DNA of 64,000 nt from DASXMT01 sp963803065 (GCA_963803065.1 CAWDKW010000013.1:1-64000); one strand, 5' to 3'. Positions 40,581 to 49,547 are shown, numbered from the stretch's first letter. Numbers and translations are program-made. Notes: generated by a model not told the origin, from the letters alone.

Positions 40581-42137
40581 GTGGAAGCCGATATCGACGT
40601 AGCAAAGAGCGGTCCGACCAACAGCGGTCCGGCCCCGAGTGGCCCGGGCACCGGCGAGCCGGCCATCGAGCCGGAGACGACTCCCTTCGGGACCCGGATC
40701 CACGAGCTGGCCCTGGCCTCGCCGGACGAGGTCGCCCTGATCTTCGCGGCCGAGGACAGGACCGAGCGCCACTTCACCTGGTCCGAGCTCGACGACCGGA
40801 CGACCCAGGTGGCCCGGGCCCTGGCCCGGCGCGGCCTCGGCGTCGGCGATCTGTTCGCCATGCAGCTGAAGAACTCGCCCGAGCTGGTCTTCGCCACCTT
40901 CGCCGCCTGGAAGCTGGGGGCGGTCCCGGTCCCGGTGCGCTGGGACCTCCCCGAATGGGAGCTGGGTCGTCTCCGGGCCGTCATCAATGCCGCCCTGGTC
41001 GTCGACGGCACCAACGTCGAGCTGTTCGAGGAGAGCCTGTCCGAGTCGACCGAGCTGCTCCCCGAGGTCACCGCCCCCCACCACTCCGGCATCTGCAGCT
41101 CCGGCTCGACCGGGTCACCCAAGGTCATCTTGCGCAAGTCCCCTGCCGTGGTCATCGAAGGGGCCCCCGGGGCGCTCGGGATCATGGAGTCCTGGGGCCC
41201 CATCTCGGCCGACCAGCTGATCCTGACTCCGGGGCCGATCTACCACAACAACGGCTTCCTGACCATGTCCAACCTGCTCTCCGGCTACCGGGTGGTGTTG
41301 ATGGAGCGGTTCCGGGCCGACCACATGGTGGACCTGATCGAGCGGCACCGGGTCACCGGGTTCACCGGAGCGACTCCGATGTTCCAACGGGTGGCCCAGC
41401 TCCCCGACATCGCCTCGCGCGACCTCTCGAGCATCGAGTGGACCATGCAGGGTGCCGCCGTCCTGCCCCAGTGGCTGGCCCGCTTCTGGTTCGACCTGAT
41501 CGGGCCGGAGCGGTTCTACATGACCTACGGCTCGAGCGAGGGGGCCGGGGTCGTCGCCTGCCGGGGAGACGGCTGGCTCGAGCACCCGGGGACCCTGGGC
41601 CAGCCCTGGACCGAGACGGAGATCAAGATCCTGGGCCCGGAGGGCGACGAGCTCCCCGCCGGCGAGATCGGCGAGATCTACCTGCGCCAGGCCGACGGGA
41701 TCACCCACGGGTACCTGGGGGACGTGCCGCCCGCCCCGGTGACGGGCGACAACTTCACCACCATCGGCGACCTGGGCTGGCTCGACGAGGACGGCTGGCT
41801 CTACATGGCCGACCGCCGCGTCGACATGATCGTCTCCGGCGGCGCCAACGTCTTCCCGGCCGAGGTCGAGGCGGCGCTGAGCGAGCATCCCGGCCTGGCC
41901 GACGTGGTGGTCATCGGACTGCCCGACGAGGAGTGGGGCCACCGGGTCCATGCCATCGCCCAGTCGTCGGGCTCGGGGCCGCCGATGACGGAGCAGGACG
42001 TCATCGAGTTCGCTCGCTCGCGTCTCAGCCCCTACAAGGTGCCCAAGTCGGTGGAGTTCGTGGATCGCATACCCCGGTCGGAGGCCACCAAGGTCAATCG
42101 CTCGGCCCTGGTCGCCGAGCGGACGCCTGGCGACTGA
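40581..42137 (+). CDS. AMP-dependent acyl-CoA synthetase/ligase, second copy
   Basis: A 518-residue ANL ligase, distinct from its neighbour. The P-loop reads CSSGSTGSPKVILRKS, with Cys-Ser-Ser in place of the common YTSGTTG. Other motifs: MTYGSSEGAGVVACRGDGW (A5), TIGDLGWLDEDGWLYMADRR (A7-A8), GGANVFPAEVEAALSEHPG, and the C-terminal IPRSEATKVNRSAL (A10 lysine). This pattern (GPIYHNNGF, YGSSEG) resembles the bile-acid/carnitine-type CoA ligase group. GTG 40581 follows the first ligase by 52 bases. A Gly/Pro/Ser-rich N-terminal tail of about 35 residues precedes the fold. Confidence 0.9.
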   Translation: MEADIDVAKSGPTNSGPAPSGPGTGEPAIEPETTPFGTRIHELALASPDEVALIFAAEDRTERHFTWSELDDRTTQVARALARRGLGVGDLFAMQLKNSPELVFATFAAWKLGAVPVPVRWDLPEWELGRLRAVINAALVVDGTNVELFEESLSESTELLPEVTAPHHSGICSSGSTGSPKVILRKSPAVVIEGAPGALGIMESWGPISADQLILTPGPIYHNNGFLTMSNLLSGYRVVLMERFRADHMVDLIERHRVTGFTGATPMFQRVAQLPDIASRDLSSIEWTMQGAAVLPQWLARFWFDLIGPERFYMTYGSSEGAGVVACRGDGWLEHPGTLGQPWTETEIKILGPEGDELPAGEIGEIYLRQADGITHGYLGDVPPAPVTGDNFTTIGDLGWLDEDGWLYMADRRVDMIVSGGANVFPAEVEAALSEHPGLADVVVIGLPDEEWGHRVHAIAQSSGSGPPMTEQDVIEFARSRLSPYKVPKSVEFVDRIPRSEATKVNRSALVAERTPGD

Positions 42138-42182
42138 CCCGGCTCTGCCACCGCCCTGCCCAGGATCGCTGCCCGAACCGGT

Positions 42183-42223
42183 CACCCCAGGTCCGCCCCG
42201 GCTCTGACCGGCTGACCTGGGTG
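42183..42223. terminator. Stem-loop after the acyl-CoA ligase
   Basis: CACCCCAGGTC (42183-42193) pairs with GACCTGGGTG (42214-42223) with one bulged base and a 20-base loop. It lies 46 bases after the ligase stop and before the next promoter, where a terminator is expected. No U-run follows. Confidence 0.5.
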
Positions 42224-42259
42224 CGGAGCGCGTTCCCGTGACCCTCACGCAACCACGGT

Positions 42260-42289
42260 TTGCGTTCGATCGCAGCCCCCGACTACCTT
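42260..42289 (+). promoter_or_regulatory. Possible sigma70 promoter for solute-binding protein gene
   Basis: TTGCGT (42260-42265), 18-base spacer, TACCTT (42284-42289). Transcription from about 42296 would leave a 5' leader of roughly 75 bases before ATG 42372. This lies just downstream of the putative terminator. Confidence 0.4.
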
Positions 42290-42371
42290 CCGTATGGCAG
42301 GTAACCGGCATCTGGTTTTCGTCAACGGAGCCCCGCCCTACGACGGTGCGGGCCCGCTCGGGGGGGTACGA

Positions 42372-43616
42372 ATGACGCGTTCGCACGTTCGGTTCGGATC
42401 GGTTCGGGTGCTGGTGGTCGCGGCCCTCATCGCGGTGGGCACGACCGCCGGCACGGTTTCGGCGCTGGCGCCGAGCGCCAGCGCCAGCTCGGGCTACCCA
42501 CCGATCCCGAGTGGCCCCATCACGTTCGAGCTCTCGGCCGACCTGAGCGGGGCGGCCGCCGCCTATGGGGCGACGACCAAGGCCGCCTTTGAGAACGTCA
42601 CGCTCCAGGCCTTCGACGCGTCACACCCCCACGGCATCGACGGCCACAAGCTGATCATCAAGCTGCAGAACGACGCCAGCGACGTGACCGGCGCCGTCCA
42701 GGCCGCCAACCAGATGGTGGCGGACAAGGCGGCCGGTGTGGTCACCGTCTCCCAGAGCCCGGCGGCCCAGAGCCAGCAGCTGGCCGTGCTGACCAAGGCC
42801 AAGGTGCCGGTGGTGTCCACCCTGACCGGGTCGCAGTACGCCGACACCAGCAAGTACCCCTATGCCTTCAGTCCGGGCGGGTCCGTCCAGCAGGAGGGGG
42901 AGGTGGCGGCCAAGTGGATGGCCACCAAGGGGTTCACCCGGGTGGCGGTCCTGACCGACGGGCTGCCTCAGGACACCGACGCGGTGAACCAGGTGCTGGC
43001 GAACATGAAGCACTTCGCCCCCAAGGCCAAGGTGGTCCAGTCGGTGACCATCCCCTCTGGCTCGGTGGACGACTCGGCCGCCATCTCCAAGGTCAAGGCG
43101 GCCAACCCCGACCTGCTCGTCGTCTACCTGGGCGTGGGCTTCGGGCCGGTGTGGCAGGCGATGCAGGCAGCGAGCTGGTCCCCCACCATCCTGTCTGCCG
43201 CGGGAGCCTGGTACGACGGGTTCGACGCCATGGGCTCCCTCGTCTCCAAGGCCTACGCGGCCTACGTCGACTGCGCGGCCACGCCGGCGCAGACCTTCAC
43301 ACCCGAGCAGCAGGATCTCTTCGCCAAGTACAGCGCCGTGACCGGGGCGTCCAGCGTCAACTACCTGACCTACATCGCCTCGGACTCGGTCCCGGTCGAG
43401 ATCATGGCCGCGGCCATCGAGAAGTACCACTCCACCGATCCGAACGCCATCAAGAAGGCCATCGAGAGCATGGGCCCCCGGACCTTCATCGGTATCCAGT
43501 ACCACTACTCGCCCACCAACCACTTCGGCCTGACCGGCCAGTACGGGCCGGCCGTCTGCGCCATGGGGCCGCCCTACGCCGGCGGAGTGGGAAAGGTCCC
43601 GATCAAGCAACCCTGA
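42372..43616 (+). CDS. ABC transporter substrate-binding protein, branched-chain amino acid type (Peripla_BP_6)
   Basis: A 414-residue exported protein. The signal peptide (RVLVVAALIAVGTTAGTVSA) has a cleavage site near SASA-SS; no lipobox. The mature protein has the periplasmic type I fold: GPITFELSADLSGAAAAYGA, KLIIKLQNDASDVTGAVQAA, VVTVSQSPAAQSQQLAV, KGFTRVAVLTDGLPQDT and KAANPDLLVVYLGVGFGPVW. ATG 42372 follows a run of G residues that serves as ribosome site. No permease or ATPase genes are adjacent, so it is an orphan binding protein. Its position next to two acyl-CoA ligases suggests uptake of the acid substrate. Confidence 0.88.
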   Translation: MTRSHVRFGSVRVLVVAALIAVGTTAGTVSALAPSASASSGYPPIPSGPITFELSADLSGAAAAYGATTKAAFENVTLQAFDASHPHGIDGHKLIIKLQNDASDVTGAVQAANQMVADKAAGVVTVSQSPAAQSQQLAVLTKAKVPVVSTLTGSQYADTSKYPYAFSPGGSVQQEGEVAAKWMATKGFTRVAVLTDGLPQDTDAVNQVLANMKHFAPKAKVVQSVTIPSGSVDDSAAISKVKAANPDLLVVYLGVGFGPVWQAMQAASWSPTILSAAGAWYDGFDAMGSLVSKAYAAYVDCAATPAQTFTPEQQDLFAKYSAVTGASSVNYLTYIASDSVPVEIMAAAIEKYHSTDPNAIKKAIESMGPRTFIGIQYHYSPTNHFGLTGQYGPAVCAMGPPYAGGVGKVPIKQP

Positions 43617-43669
43617 TGGCCGGCCGAGGGGCCAGATCACCCGGGGCCGCGCTCGACCGGTGCTCCGGG

Positions 43670-44101
43670 TCAACCGGTGGTGATCTGGCGGGAGGCCAGC
43701 TTCCAGCCCTGGGGCGTGCGCGCGAACCGGTCGTGGTAGTGGCCGATGCTCCGGAGGACCGGTGATCCCAAGGTGTCGCCCACGAAGAGCCAGTAGGACT
43801 CGGCCTCGGCCGTGTCGCTCCCGTCCACCCGCACGGCCAGAGTGGTGTTCACGTGCCGCGTGTTGGTGCCCGGCCCCTGGAACCCGTCGGCCCGGCGGGC
43901 CCGGCGGTCGGCGGCGATCTGGTCTCTGCCCTCGGTCCGACTGTGTCCGAGGTTCTCGCTGGCGCTGCCGGGAAACTCCCACACGGCGTCCTCGGTGAAG
44001 CACTCCAGGTAGTCGTCCAGATCGGGGTCCATGTCGGCCAGATGGGCCACTCGGGCCACCAGGTTGCGGATCTCCTGTTCATCCCGTACCAGCCGCACCA
44101 T
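43670..44101 (-). CDS. SnoaL-like (NTF2-fold) nuclear transport factor 2 family protein
   Basis: A 143-residue NTF2-like protein. VRDEQEIRNLVARVAHLADM opens the helix, then DPDLDDYLECFTEDAVWEFP is the family signature (D.....F.ED..W....). GTNTRHVNTTLAVRVDGSDT and SIGHYHDRFARTPQGWKLAS are the sheet strands. ATG 44101 begins at the conserved helix; the frame further upstream runs through an 18-bp tandem repeat and lacks homology. It may be a ring hydroxylating dioxygenase beta-subunit relative, a polyketide cyclase or a non-enzymatic binding protein. It is divergent from the SDR at 44364. Confidence 0.82.
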   Translation of the reverse strand: MVRLVRDEQEIRNLVARVAHLADMDPDLDDYLECFTEDAVWEFPGSASENLGHSRTEGRDQIAADRRARRADGFQGPGTNTRHVNTTLAVRVDGSDTAEAESYWLFVGDTLGSPVLRSIGHYHDRFARTPQGWKLASRQITTG

Positions 44102-44152
44102 CGTGGTCACTGTTCCTATCGTCAGTGTGCACTGTTCCTCCTCTTCGGTGCT

Positions 44153-44206
44153 CTTCTCCCGGTCCCGTCGCTTCTCCCTGTCCCGTCGCTTCCGCTGTCT
44201 TGTCGC
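44153..44206. repeat. Tandem 18-bp repeat, three units
   Basis: Units at 44153-44170 (cttctcccggtcccgtcg), 44171-44188 (one base different) and 44189-44206 (diverged). It lies between the divergent SnoaL-like and SDR genes, upstream of the SnoaL-like start. Minus-strand translation would be Arg/Asp/Glu/Lys-rich and is not supported as coding. Confidence 0.75.
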
Positions 44207-44272
44207 TCTCCATCTCCGGGTCAGCGTTGACGGCCGAAGCGACGAACAGCACGCACCGCAGAGAGGCCGCCT

Positions 44273-44314
44273 TTGGGCTCGGGGCCCGTGAGTCGTATAC
44301 TGACAAACGAGTAT
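44273..44314 (+). promoter_or_regulatory. Promoter and operator-like inverted repeat for mycofactocin-type SDR
   Basis: TTGGGC (44273-44278), 17-base spacer, TATACT (44296-44301). The -10 overlaps an inverted repeat ATACT-N8-AGTAT (44297-44314). The start point would be near 44308, about 56 bases before ATG 44364. The repressor is not encoded nearby. Confidence 0.45.
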
Positions 44315-44363
44315 CGTCGCCGCGCACACCGGCGGGCGCCGGAGCGAAACTGGGGGTTCAACG

Positions 44364-45200
44364 ATGGGCAAGCTCGACGGGAAAGTGGCGTTCATCTCGG
44401 GTGCGGCCCGGGGACAGGGACGGTCTCACGCCGTGAGGCTGGCCGAGGAGGGCGCCGACATCATCGCCTTCGACATCTGCGAGGACATCCCCTCGATCGC
44501 CGCCCTGTACCCGCTGGCCACGCCGGAGGACCTCCAGGAGACGGCCCGCCTGGTCGAGGTGGCCGGGGGCAAGATCGTGGCCCGCAAGGCCGACGTCCGC
44601 GACTTCGCCGGCGTGAGCGCCGTCCTCAACGAGGGCATCGAGATGTTCGGACAGGTCGACATCGTGCTGGCCAACGCCGGGGTGATCAACCTGATGCAGT
44701 CGTGGGACTACCCCGAGCAGACCTGGCGGGACATCATCGACGTCAACCTCACCGGGGTGTGGAACACGGTGCGGGCGGCCATCCCACCCATGATCGAGCG
44801 CAACCAAGGTGGCTCGATCGTGATCACCAGCTCGACGGCGGGCCTCCGGGGCTTCTCCCATACCTCCCCCTACTCGGCGGCCAAGCACGGTGTGGTCGGG
44901 CTCATGCAGTCGCTGACCAACGAGCTGGCCCCCCATTGGATCCGGGTGAACACGATCCACCCGACCAGCGCCGACACCCCGATGCTGCAGAACGAGAACA
45001 CCTACAAGCTCTTCATGCCCGACAAGGAGAATCCCGGGCGTGAGGACCTCGAGGAAAACATGTTCGGCCACAGCCCACTGCCCATCTCGTGGGTCGAGGC
45101 CAAGGACATCTCCGCCGCCATCGTCTTCCTCTGCTCCGACGAGGCCCGGTACATCACCGGGGTACAGCTGCCCGTCGACGGCGGCGCCTTCGTCAAGTAG
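44364..45200 (+). CDS. SDR family oxidoreductase, mycofactocin-coupled type
   Basis: A 278-residue classical SDR. ISGAARGQGRSHAVRLAEEG at the N-terminus is the GAARGQGRSHA form diagnostic of mycofactocin-dependent SDRs. The roughly 25-residue insertion after the second strand (DICEDIPSIAALYPLATPED) is the other mark. LANAGVINL, catalytic serine in SIVITSSTAG and YSAAKHG (YxxxK intact), VNTIHPTSADTPML. These enzymes keep NAD bound and pass electrons to mycofactocin, acting on alcohols such as carveol-like or sterol alcohols. No mft biosynthesis gene lies in the window. Confidence 0.92.
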   Translation: MGKLDGKVAFISGAARGQGRSHAVRLAEEGADIIAFDICEDIPSIAALYPLATPEDLQETARLVEVAGGKIVARKADVRDFAGVSAVLNEGIEMFGQVDIVLANAGVINLMQSWDYPEQTWRDIIDVNLTGVWNTVRAAIPPMIERNQGGSIVITSSTAGLRGFSHTSPYSAAKHGVVGLMQSLTNELAPHWIRVNTIHPTSADTPMLQNENTYKLFMPDKENPGREDLEENMFGHSPLPISWVEAKDISAAIVFLCSDEARYITGVQLPVDGGAFVK

Positions 45201-45268
45201 ACGATACGGCCAGCCCCGGTCCGGGCCGGACTGACGCGGGCGGACCCGGCTGACGTCGCCCGAACCGC

Positions 45269-46207
45269 TCAGCCCCTGACCAATGGGATCACCTCGGCGC
45301 CGAAAGCGGCGATCTGGTCGACCAATTCATCGGCGCTCCGGCACCGGAAGCGGATCTGGAGGTGGGTGACCCCGGGGAGGACCCACTCCCGGATGGTGGC
45401 CGCCAGCTCCTCGGGATCACCGGAGACGGCGGGGTCGCCGATGTCCCAGCTGGGGGTGCCGACGTAGAGGGGTGCGGCCGCACCGCCGATGTCGAACCGA
45501 CCGCTACGGCCGGCCCGCTCCCGCTCCTCGGTGAGGATGTCGATGGCCCAGGCCATTCCCTCGGCGGGTGGCCCCTGGGGGAGCCAGCCGTCACCTCGGG
45601 CGGCGGCCCGCCGCAGCGCCGGCTTGGAGCTCCCTCCCACCCAGATGGGGAGGTGGGCCTGGACCGGGCGGGGGGCCTGGCCCACGTCGTGCACGGCGAA
45701 GTGCGGGGTGTCGATATCGGGCCACTCGTCGTCAAAGGCGGCCCGCAGCACATCGATGGACTCGTCGGTCAGCGAGCCCCGCTGCTCGAAGGGAACCCCC
45801 AGGACGTCGAACTCGCCCTGCGCGTGCCCGGCGCCCACGCCCAGGATGGCCCGTCCGCCCGACAGGTGGTCGAGGGTCATGAACGACTTGGCTGTGACCA
45901 GCGGGTGCCGGTAGGCGACGATGAACACGTGGGACAAGAGGCGGACCCCCGTGGTCAGCGCGGCCAGCCAGCCCAGGGTGGCCACCGTGTCGTACCAGGC
46001 GGTCTGCATCCGGTCCACCTGGTCGCGGGGAACGGCCACGTGGTCGCACACCCCGACATAGGAGAACCCGGCCACGTCACAGGCCTGGGCGATCTGGGCG
46101 AGCTCCTTGGCCCCGGCACTGTCCTCCCAGGGATCGCACTGCAGCCGGGACCGGGCTTGGATGGGCAGCTGCATGCCGAAGTCAACGTTCGAAGGCGGGG
46201 TGATCAT
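45269..46207 (-). CDS. LLM class F420-dependent oxidoreductase
   Basis: A 312-residue LLM enzyme. VDFGMQLPIQARSRLQC at the N-terminus, DVAGFSYVGVCDHVAVPRDQ (family CDH motif), GVRLLSHVFIVAYRHPLVTA, SGGRAILGVGAGHAQGEFDV and LPIWVGGSSKPALRRAAARG. I use ATG 46207; a TTG at 46240 would add 11 residues without homology. It faces the amidohydrolase at 46315 across a roughly 100-base divergent promoter region. The substrate is unknown. Confidence 0.9.
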   Translation of the reverse strand: MITPPSNVDFGMQLPIQARSRLQCDPWEDSAGAKELAQIAQACDVAGFSYVGVCDHVAVPRDQVDRMQTAWYDTVATLGWLAALTTGVRLLSHVFIVAYRHPLVTAKSFMTLDHLSGGRAILGVGAGHAQGEFDVLGVPFEQRGSLTDESIDVLRAAFDDEWPDIDTPHFAVHDVGQAPRPVQAHLPIWVGGSSKPALRRAAARGDGWLPQGPPAEGMAWAIDILTEERERAGRSGRFDIGGAAAPLYVGTPSWDIGDPAVSGDPEELAATIREWVLPGVTHLQIRFRCRSADELVDQIAAFGAEVIPLVRG

Positions 46208-46314
46208 GTGGCTCGACGCTACACAGTGGCGGTTCGCCAAACCTGACAGTAGCGTTCAAAGTACGACGCTGCGGGGTCACCGGGTGACCGCGCACCCAGA
46301 ACTGGAGGTCCGTC

Positions 46315-48027
46315 ATCCTCGACTACCTGATCAAGAATGGAACAGTGGTGGACGGCACCGGGGCAGCTCCCCGGAAGGCCGACGTGGGCATCCGCGGCGA
46401 CCGGATCGTGGCCGTCGGGCAGGTGGACGAACCGGCCGCCCAGACGATCGACGCCACCGGCCAGATCGTGACTCCCGGCTTCGTCGACCCCCACACCCAC
46501 TACGACGCCCAGCTGTACTGGGACGGCCATGCCACGCCGTCGAGCAACCACGGCGTGACCTCGGTCATCGGTGGCAACTGCGGGTTCACCCTGGCCCCCC
46601 TCAAGGCAGACGACGCCGACTTCACCCGCAGGATGATGGCCCAGGTCGAAGGCATGCCGCTGAAGGCCCTCGAGGAGGGCGTGGAGTGGGGATGGGAGAG
46701 CTTCGGCCAGTTCCTGGACGGGCTCGAGGGGCGCATCGGGGTGAACGCCGGCTTCTTGGTCGGCCATTGCGCGCTCCGTCGCTACGTGCTGGGCGGCGAG
46801 GCCGGTGAGCGGGAGGCCACCCCCGACGAGGTCGACACGCTGATCGCACTGCTCCGGGAGTCACTCGACGCCGGGGGTCTCGGCCTGTCCACCACCCGGT
46901 CGTCGACTCATATCGACGGCGATGCCAAGCAGGTTCCGAGCCGCGCCGCCTCCGAGGAGGAGTTGCTCGCCCTGTGCCGCGAGGTGAGCGAGCACCCCGG
47001 CACCACGCTGGAGGCCATCGTCGAGGGCTGCCTCAAGGGGTTCAGCGACGCCGAGACCGAACTGCTGGCCCAGATGAGCGCGCAGGCCAACCGTCCGCTC
47101 AACTGGAACGTCCTGACCGTCTCGGCCCGGTCGGCGGAGCGGACCGAGCACCAGCTGCTGCCGTCCAAGCGGGCCCGTGAGATCGGCGGACGGGTCGTAG
47201 CCCTGACCATGCCCATCTTCGCCGACCAGAACATGAGCCTGGCCACCTTCTGCGCCCTGTGGCTCATTCCCGGCTGGCACGAGATCCTGTCCCTGCCGCC
47301 CCAGGAGAAGGCAGCCAAGCTGTCCGATCCCGGGGTGCGCGAGGAGATGCAGCTGGCGGCCAAGGGAACCGCGTTCGAGCGGTTGGCCGACTTCTCGAAC
47401 TACCGCATCGGCGACACCATCGCTCCGGAGAACAAGCAGTTCGAGGGGCGCCTGGTGACAGACATCGCCCGAGAGCAGGGGGCCGACCCGGCCGACGTCC
47501 TGGTGGCGATCGCCACCGCAGACGATTTCGCCACCGTGTTGTGGCCGCTGCCCGTGGGCGACACCGACGTCGACTGGGCCGCCCGCCGGGACCTGTGGGA
47601 GCTCGACGACGTGTTGCTCGGAGGGTCCGACGCCGGGGCCCACCTCGACCGGATGCTGGGGTCGCCGTACCCCACGCGCTTCCTGGCCGACACGATCCGG
47701 GGGCGGAGACTGGTGTCCCTCGAGCGTGCCGTCCAGCTCATCACCGACGTACCCGCCCGGCTGTTCGGGCTCCGGGACCGGGGGCAGCTCCGGGAGGGGG
47801 CCTACGCCGATGTGGTCATCTTCGACCCGGAGACGGTCAACAGCGGGCCAGCCCGGCGGGTCTATGACCTCCCCGGCGACAGCCTCCGGCTGATCTCGTC
47901 GTCATCGGGCGTCACCAGCGTGTTCGTGAACGGCACGCCGTCCATCGCCGACGGCGAGCCGACCGGGGCGCTCACCGGCACGGTGCTCCGCTCCGGCCGC
48001 AACACCGACACGGTGGCCACCCACTAG
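46315..48027 (+). CDS. Amidohydrolase, N-acyl-D-amino-acid deacylase (D-aminoacylase) type, apparent ATC start
   Basis: About 570 residues. TPGFVDPHTHYDAQLYWDGH has the metal-binding HxH and the D-aminoacylase-type YDAQ.YWD, then HGVTSVIGGNCGFTLAPL (GNCG hallmark) and GGSDAGAHLDRMLGSPYPT (catalytic Asp). C-terminal AYADVVIFDPETV completes the composite domain. The family N-terminus LDYLIKNGTVVDGTGAAP begins upstream of the first standard start (GTG 46345). The only codon at correct distance from the strong ggagg at 46304-46308 is ATC 46315, six bases on. So either a rare ATC start or a mutated ATG is used, or translation starts at GTG 46345 with a shortened first strand. It is divergent from an LLM gene. 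Confidence 0.88.
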   Translation: MLDYLIKNGTVVDGTGAAPRKADVGIRGDRIVAVGQVDEPAAQTIDATGQIVTPGFVDPHTHYDAQLYWDGHATPSSNHGVTSVIGGNCGFTLAPLKADDADFTRRMMAQVEGMPLKALEEGVEWGWESFGQFLDGLEGRIGVNAGFLVGHCALRRYVLGGEAGEREATPDEVDTLIALLRESLDAGGLGLSTTRSSTHIDGDAKQVPSRAASEEELLALCREVSEHPGTTLEAIVEGCLKGFSDAETELLAQMSAQANRPLNWNVLTVSARSAERTEHQLLPSKRAREIGGRVVALTMPIFADQNMSLATFCALWLIPGWHEILSLPPQEKAAKLSDPGVREEMQLAAKGTAFERLADFSNYRIGDTIAPENKQFEGRLVTDIAREQGADPADVLVAIATADDFATVLWPLPVGDTDVDWAARRDLWELDDVLLGGSDAGAHLDRMLGSPYPTRFLADTIRGRRLVSLERAVQLITDVPARLFGLRDRGQLREGAYADVVIFDPETVNSGPARRVYDLPGDSLRLISSSSGVTSVFVNGTPSIADGEPTGALTGTVLRSGRNTDTVATH

Positions 48028-48093
48028 GGCGAGCGCCGCGGCGGCCAGGTGAGTCCTGGGCCAGTCCGCGCCCTGCGCTCTGACCGGGAAGGC

Positions 48094-49227
48094 TCAGGCG
48101 GGCAGCTTCGCCGCTGCCGCCTCGCGCATCCGGGTGGTGCGGTGCACCGGGTCGGTGTCGATCTTCGGGATGACGTGCTCTCCCATGAGCCGGACCATCT
48201 CCAGGGACTCTTCCTTGCTGGCCATCCCCAACCCGAAGGACAGCTGGTCCGCCCCGGCCGCCTCCCACCGCTTGCACTGCTCGAGGGCGTGATCGACGTC
48301 ACCGATGATCGTGCCCGCCGCTTGCAGGTAGGGGATCTGCTCGGCGGTCACGTCGGGGATGAGCTCGGGCCACACCGGGACCTCGGGCGGGTGGGGGAAG
48401 GTGTCGTGGTAGCGGAACACGTTGCTCTGCAGATAGGTCATGTGCGAGTCGAGTACCGATTTCTCCGCCGCCTTGCCGTCCTCGGCCACGAAAGCAGCCG
48501 TGGTCACCATGACGTTGTCGTTGACGAAGGCGCCGATGGGGTCGGCGTTGCCGATGGTGGCCTTGTAGGCCTCCAGGACGGGCCCGAGCTCGTCGAACGA
48601 CCCGACCGAGAACCCGAGCACCCCGAGGCCCTTCTGGGCGGCCATCGCGTAGCTCGAGGTGTTGCCGGCCGCGTACCACATGGCCGGGTGGAGCTTGCCG
48701 TAGGGCTTGGGCAGGATCTTGCGCGGCGGCAGTGACCAGAACTTCCCGTTGTAGCCCTCGTAGGTGTCCTGGAGCCACATCTTCGGAAACTCCCCGATGA
48801 CGTCCTCCCAGATCTCCTTGGTGCCCGACAGGTCCTTCATGTCGGGCAGGAAGCCGAGGATCTCGTGGCTGCCCGCCCCCCGGCCGGTGCCGAACTCGAA
48901 GCGGCCCTCGGTCAGATGGTCGAGCATGGCCACCCGCTCGGCCACCTTGGCCGGGTGGTTCACCTGGGGCAGCGGGTTGAAGATGCCCGAGCCCAGGTGG
49001 ATGCGGTCGGTGGCGTGGGCCAGGTAGCCGAGGATCACGTCGTTGGCCGACAGGTGGGAGTACTCGTCCAAGAAGTGGTGCTCGGTGACCCAGACGTACT
49101 TGAAGCCGGCCTTGTCGGCCGCCTCGACGACCTCCAGCTCGTTCATGAGGGCGTGGTGTTCCGCCTCGGGATCCGCCTCACGGCGAAAGTTGGGCGTGTA
49201 CCCCTGAATGAATAGTCCGAACTCCAT
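48094..49227 (-). CDS. LLM class flavin-dependent oxidoreductase (luciferase alpha-like)
   Basis: A 377-residue luciferase-like monooxygenase. MEFGLFIQGYTPNFRREADP, VWVTEHHFLDEYSHLSANDV with the EHH motif of FMN-dependent members, IHLGSGIFNPLPQVNHPAKV, TEGRFEFGTGRGAGSHEILG and MWYAAGNTSSYAMAAQKGLG. Start ATG 49227 has gggga upstream; the frame extends to 49281 without homology. It is convergent with the amidohydrolase. It is more like the 8583 gene than the F420-type copies, so two LLM subtypes coexist in the window. The substrate is unknown. Confidence 0.92.
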   Translation of the reverse strand: MEFGLFIQGYTPNFRREADPEAEHHALMNELEVVEAADKAGFKYVWVTEHHFLDEYSHLSANDVILGYLAHATDRIHLGSGIFNPLPQVNHPAKVAERVAMLDHLTEGRFEFGTGRGAGSHEILGFLPDMKDLSGTKEIWEDVIGEFPKMWLQDTYEGYNGKFWSLPPRKILPKPYGKLHPAMWYAAGNTSSYAMAAQKGLGVLGFSVGSFDELGPVLEAYKATIGNADPIGAFVNDNVMVTTAAFVAEDGKAAEKSVLDSHMTYLQSNVFRYHDTFPHPPEVPVWPELIPDVTAEQIPYLQAAGTIIGDVDHALEQCKRWEAAGADQLSFGLGMASKEESLEMVRLMGEHVIPKIDTDPVHRTTRMREAAAAKLPA

Positions 49228-49547
49228 GTGGAATCCCCCAATGCGAGTAGGCCGGATGTACGTCGAGACGCTACATGACACTGGTGGCTCAGGCCCAGTC
49301 GGGGGACAGACCGGCCTGACCAGGGTCTTCGCGTCGATGCGCGGCGGAGCCAGGCACGACGGCCCATCGGTTGGCGACGCTCAGTGCGGTCGCGGCTGTC
49401 TCCCTCTGGGTGTGCGACGGGCGGCGCGACGGCAACGCAGCCAACCCTCGAGCGCCCTCTTCGTGCCGGAGCGGCCGGAGCCATCGGATCGTTCCGTCTC
49501 GGCTGGGGCGGGGTCGGATCGGATGCCGGAGCTGCGAGGATGGATCG
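49228..49547. other. Intergenic region without recognisable gene
   Basis: The 320 bases between the divergent LLM gene and the hisI-like gene. Frames that remain open here show no homology and codon patterns unlike the neighbours. It presumably holds both promoters; I see no clear boxes. Confidence 0.6.

Noticed and set aside
42183..42223. Possible third copy of the dispersed repeat (cggctgacctggg)
   Set aside because: Only about 13 bases match and they are part of a local stem-loop, which explains them.
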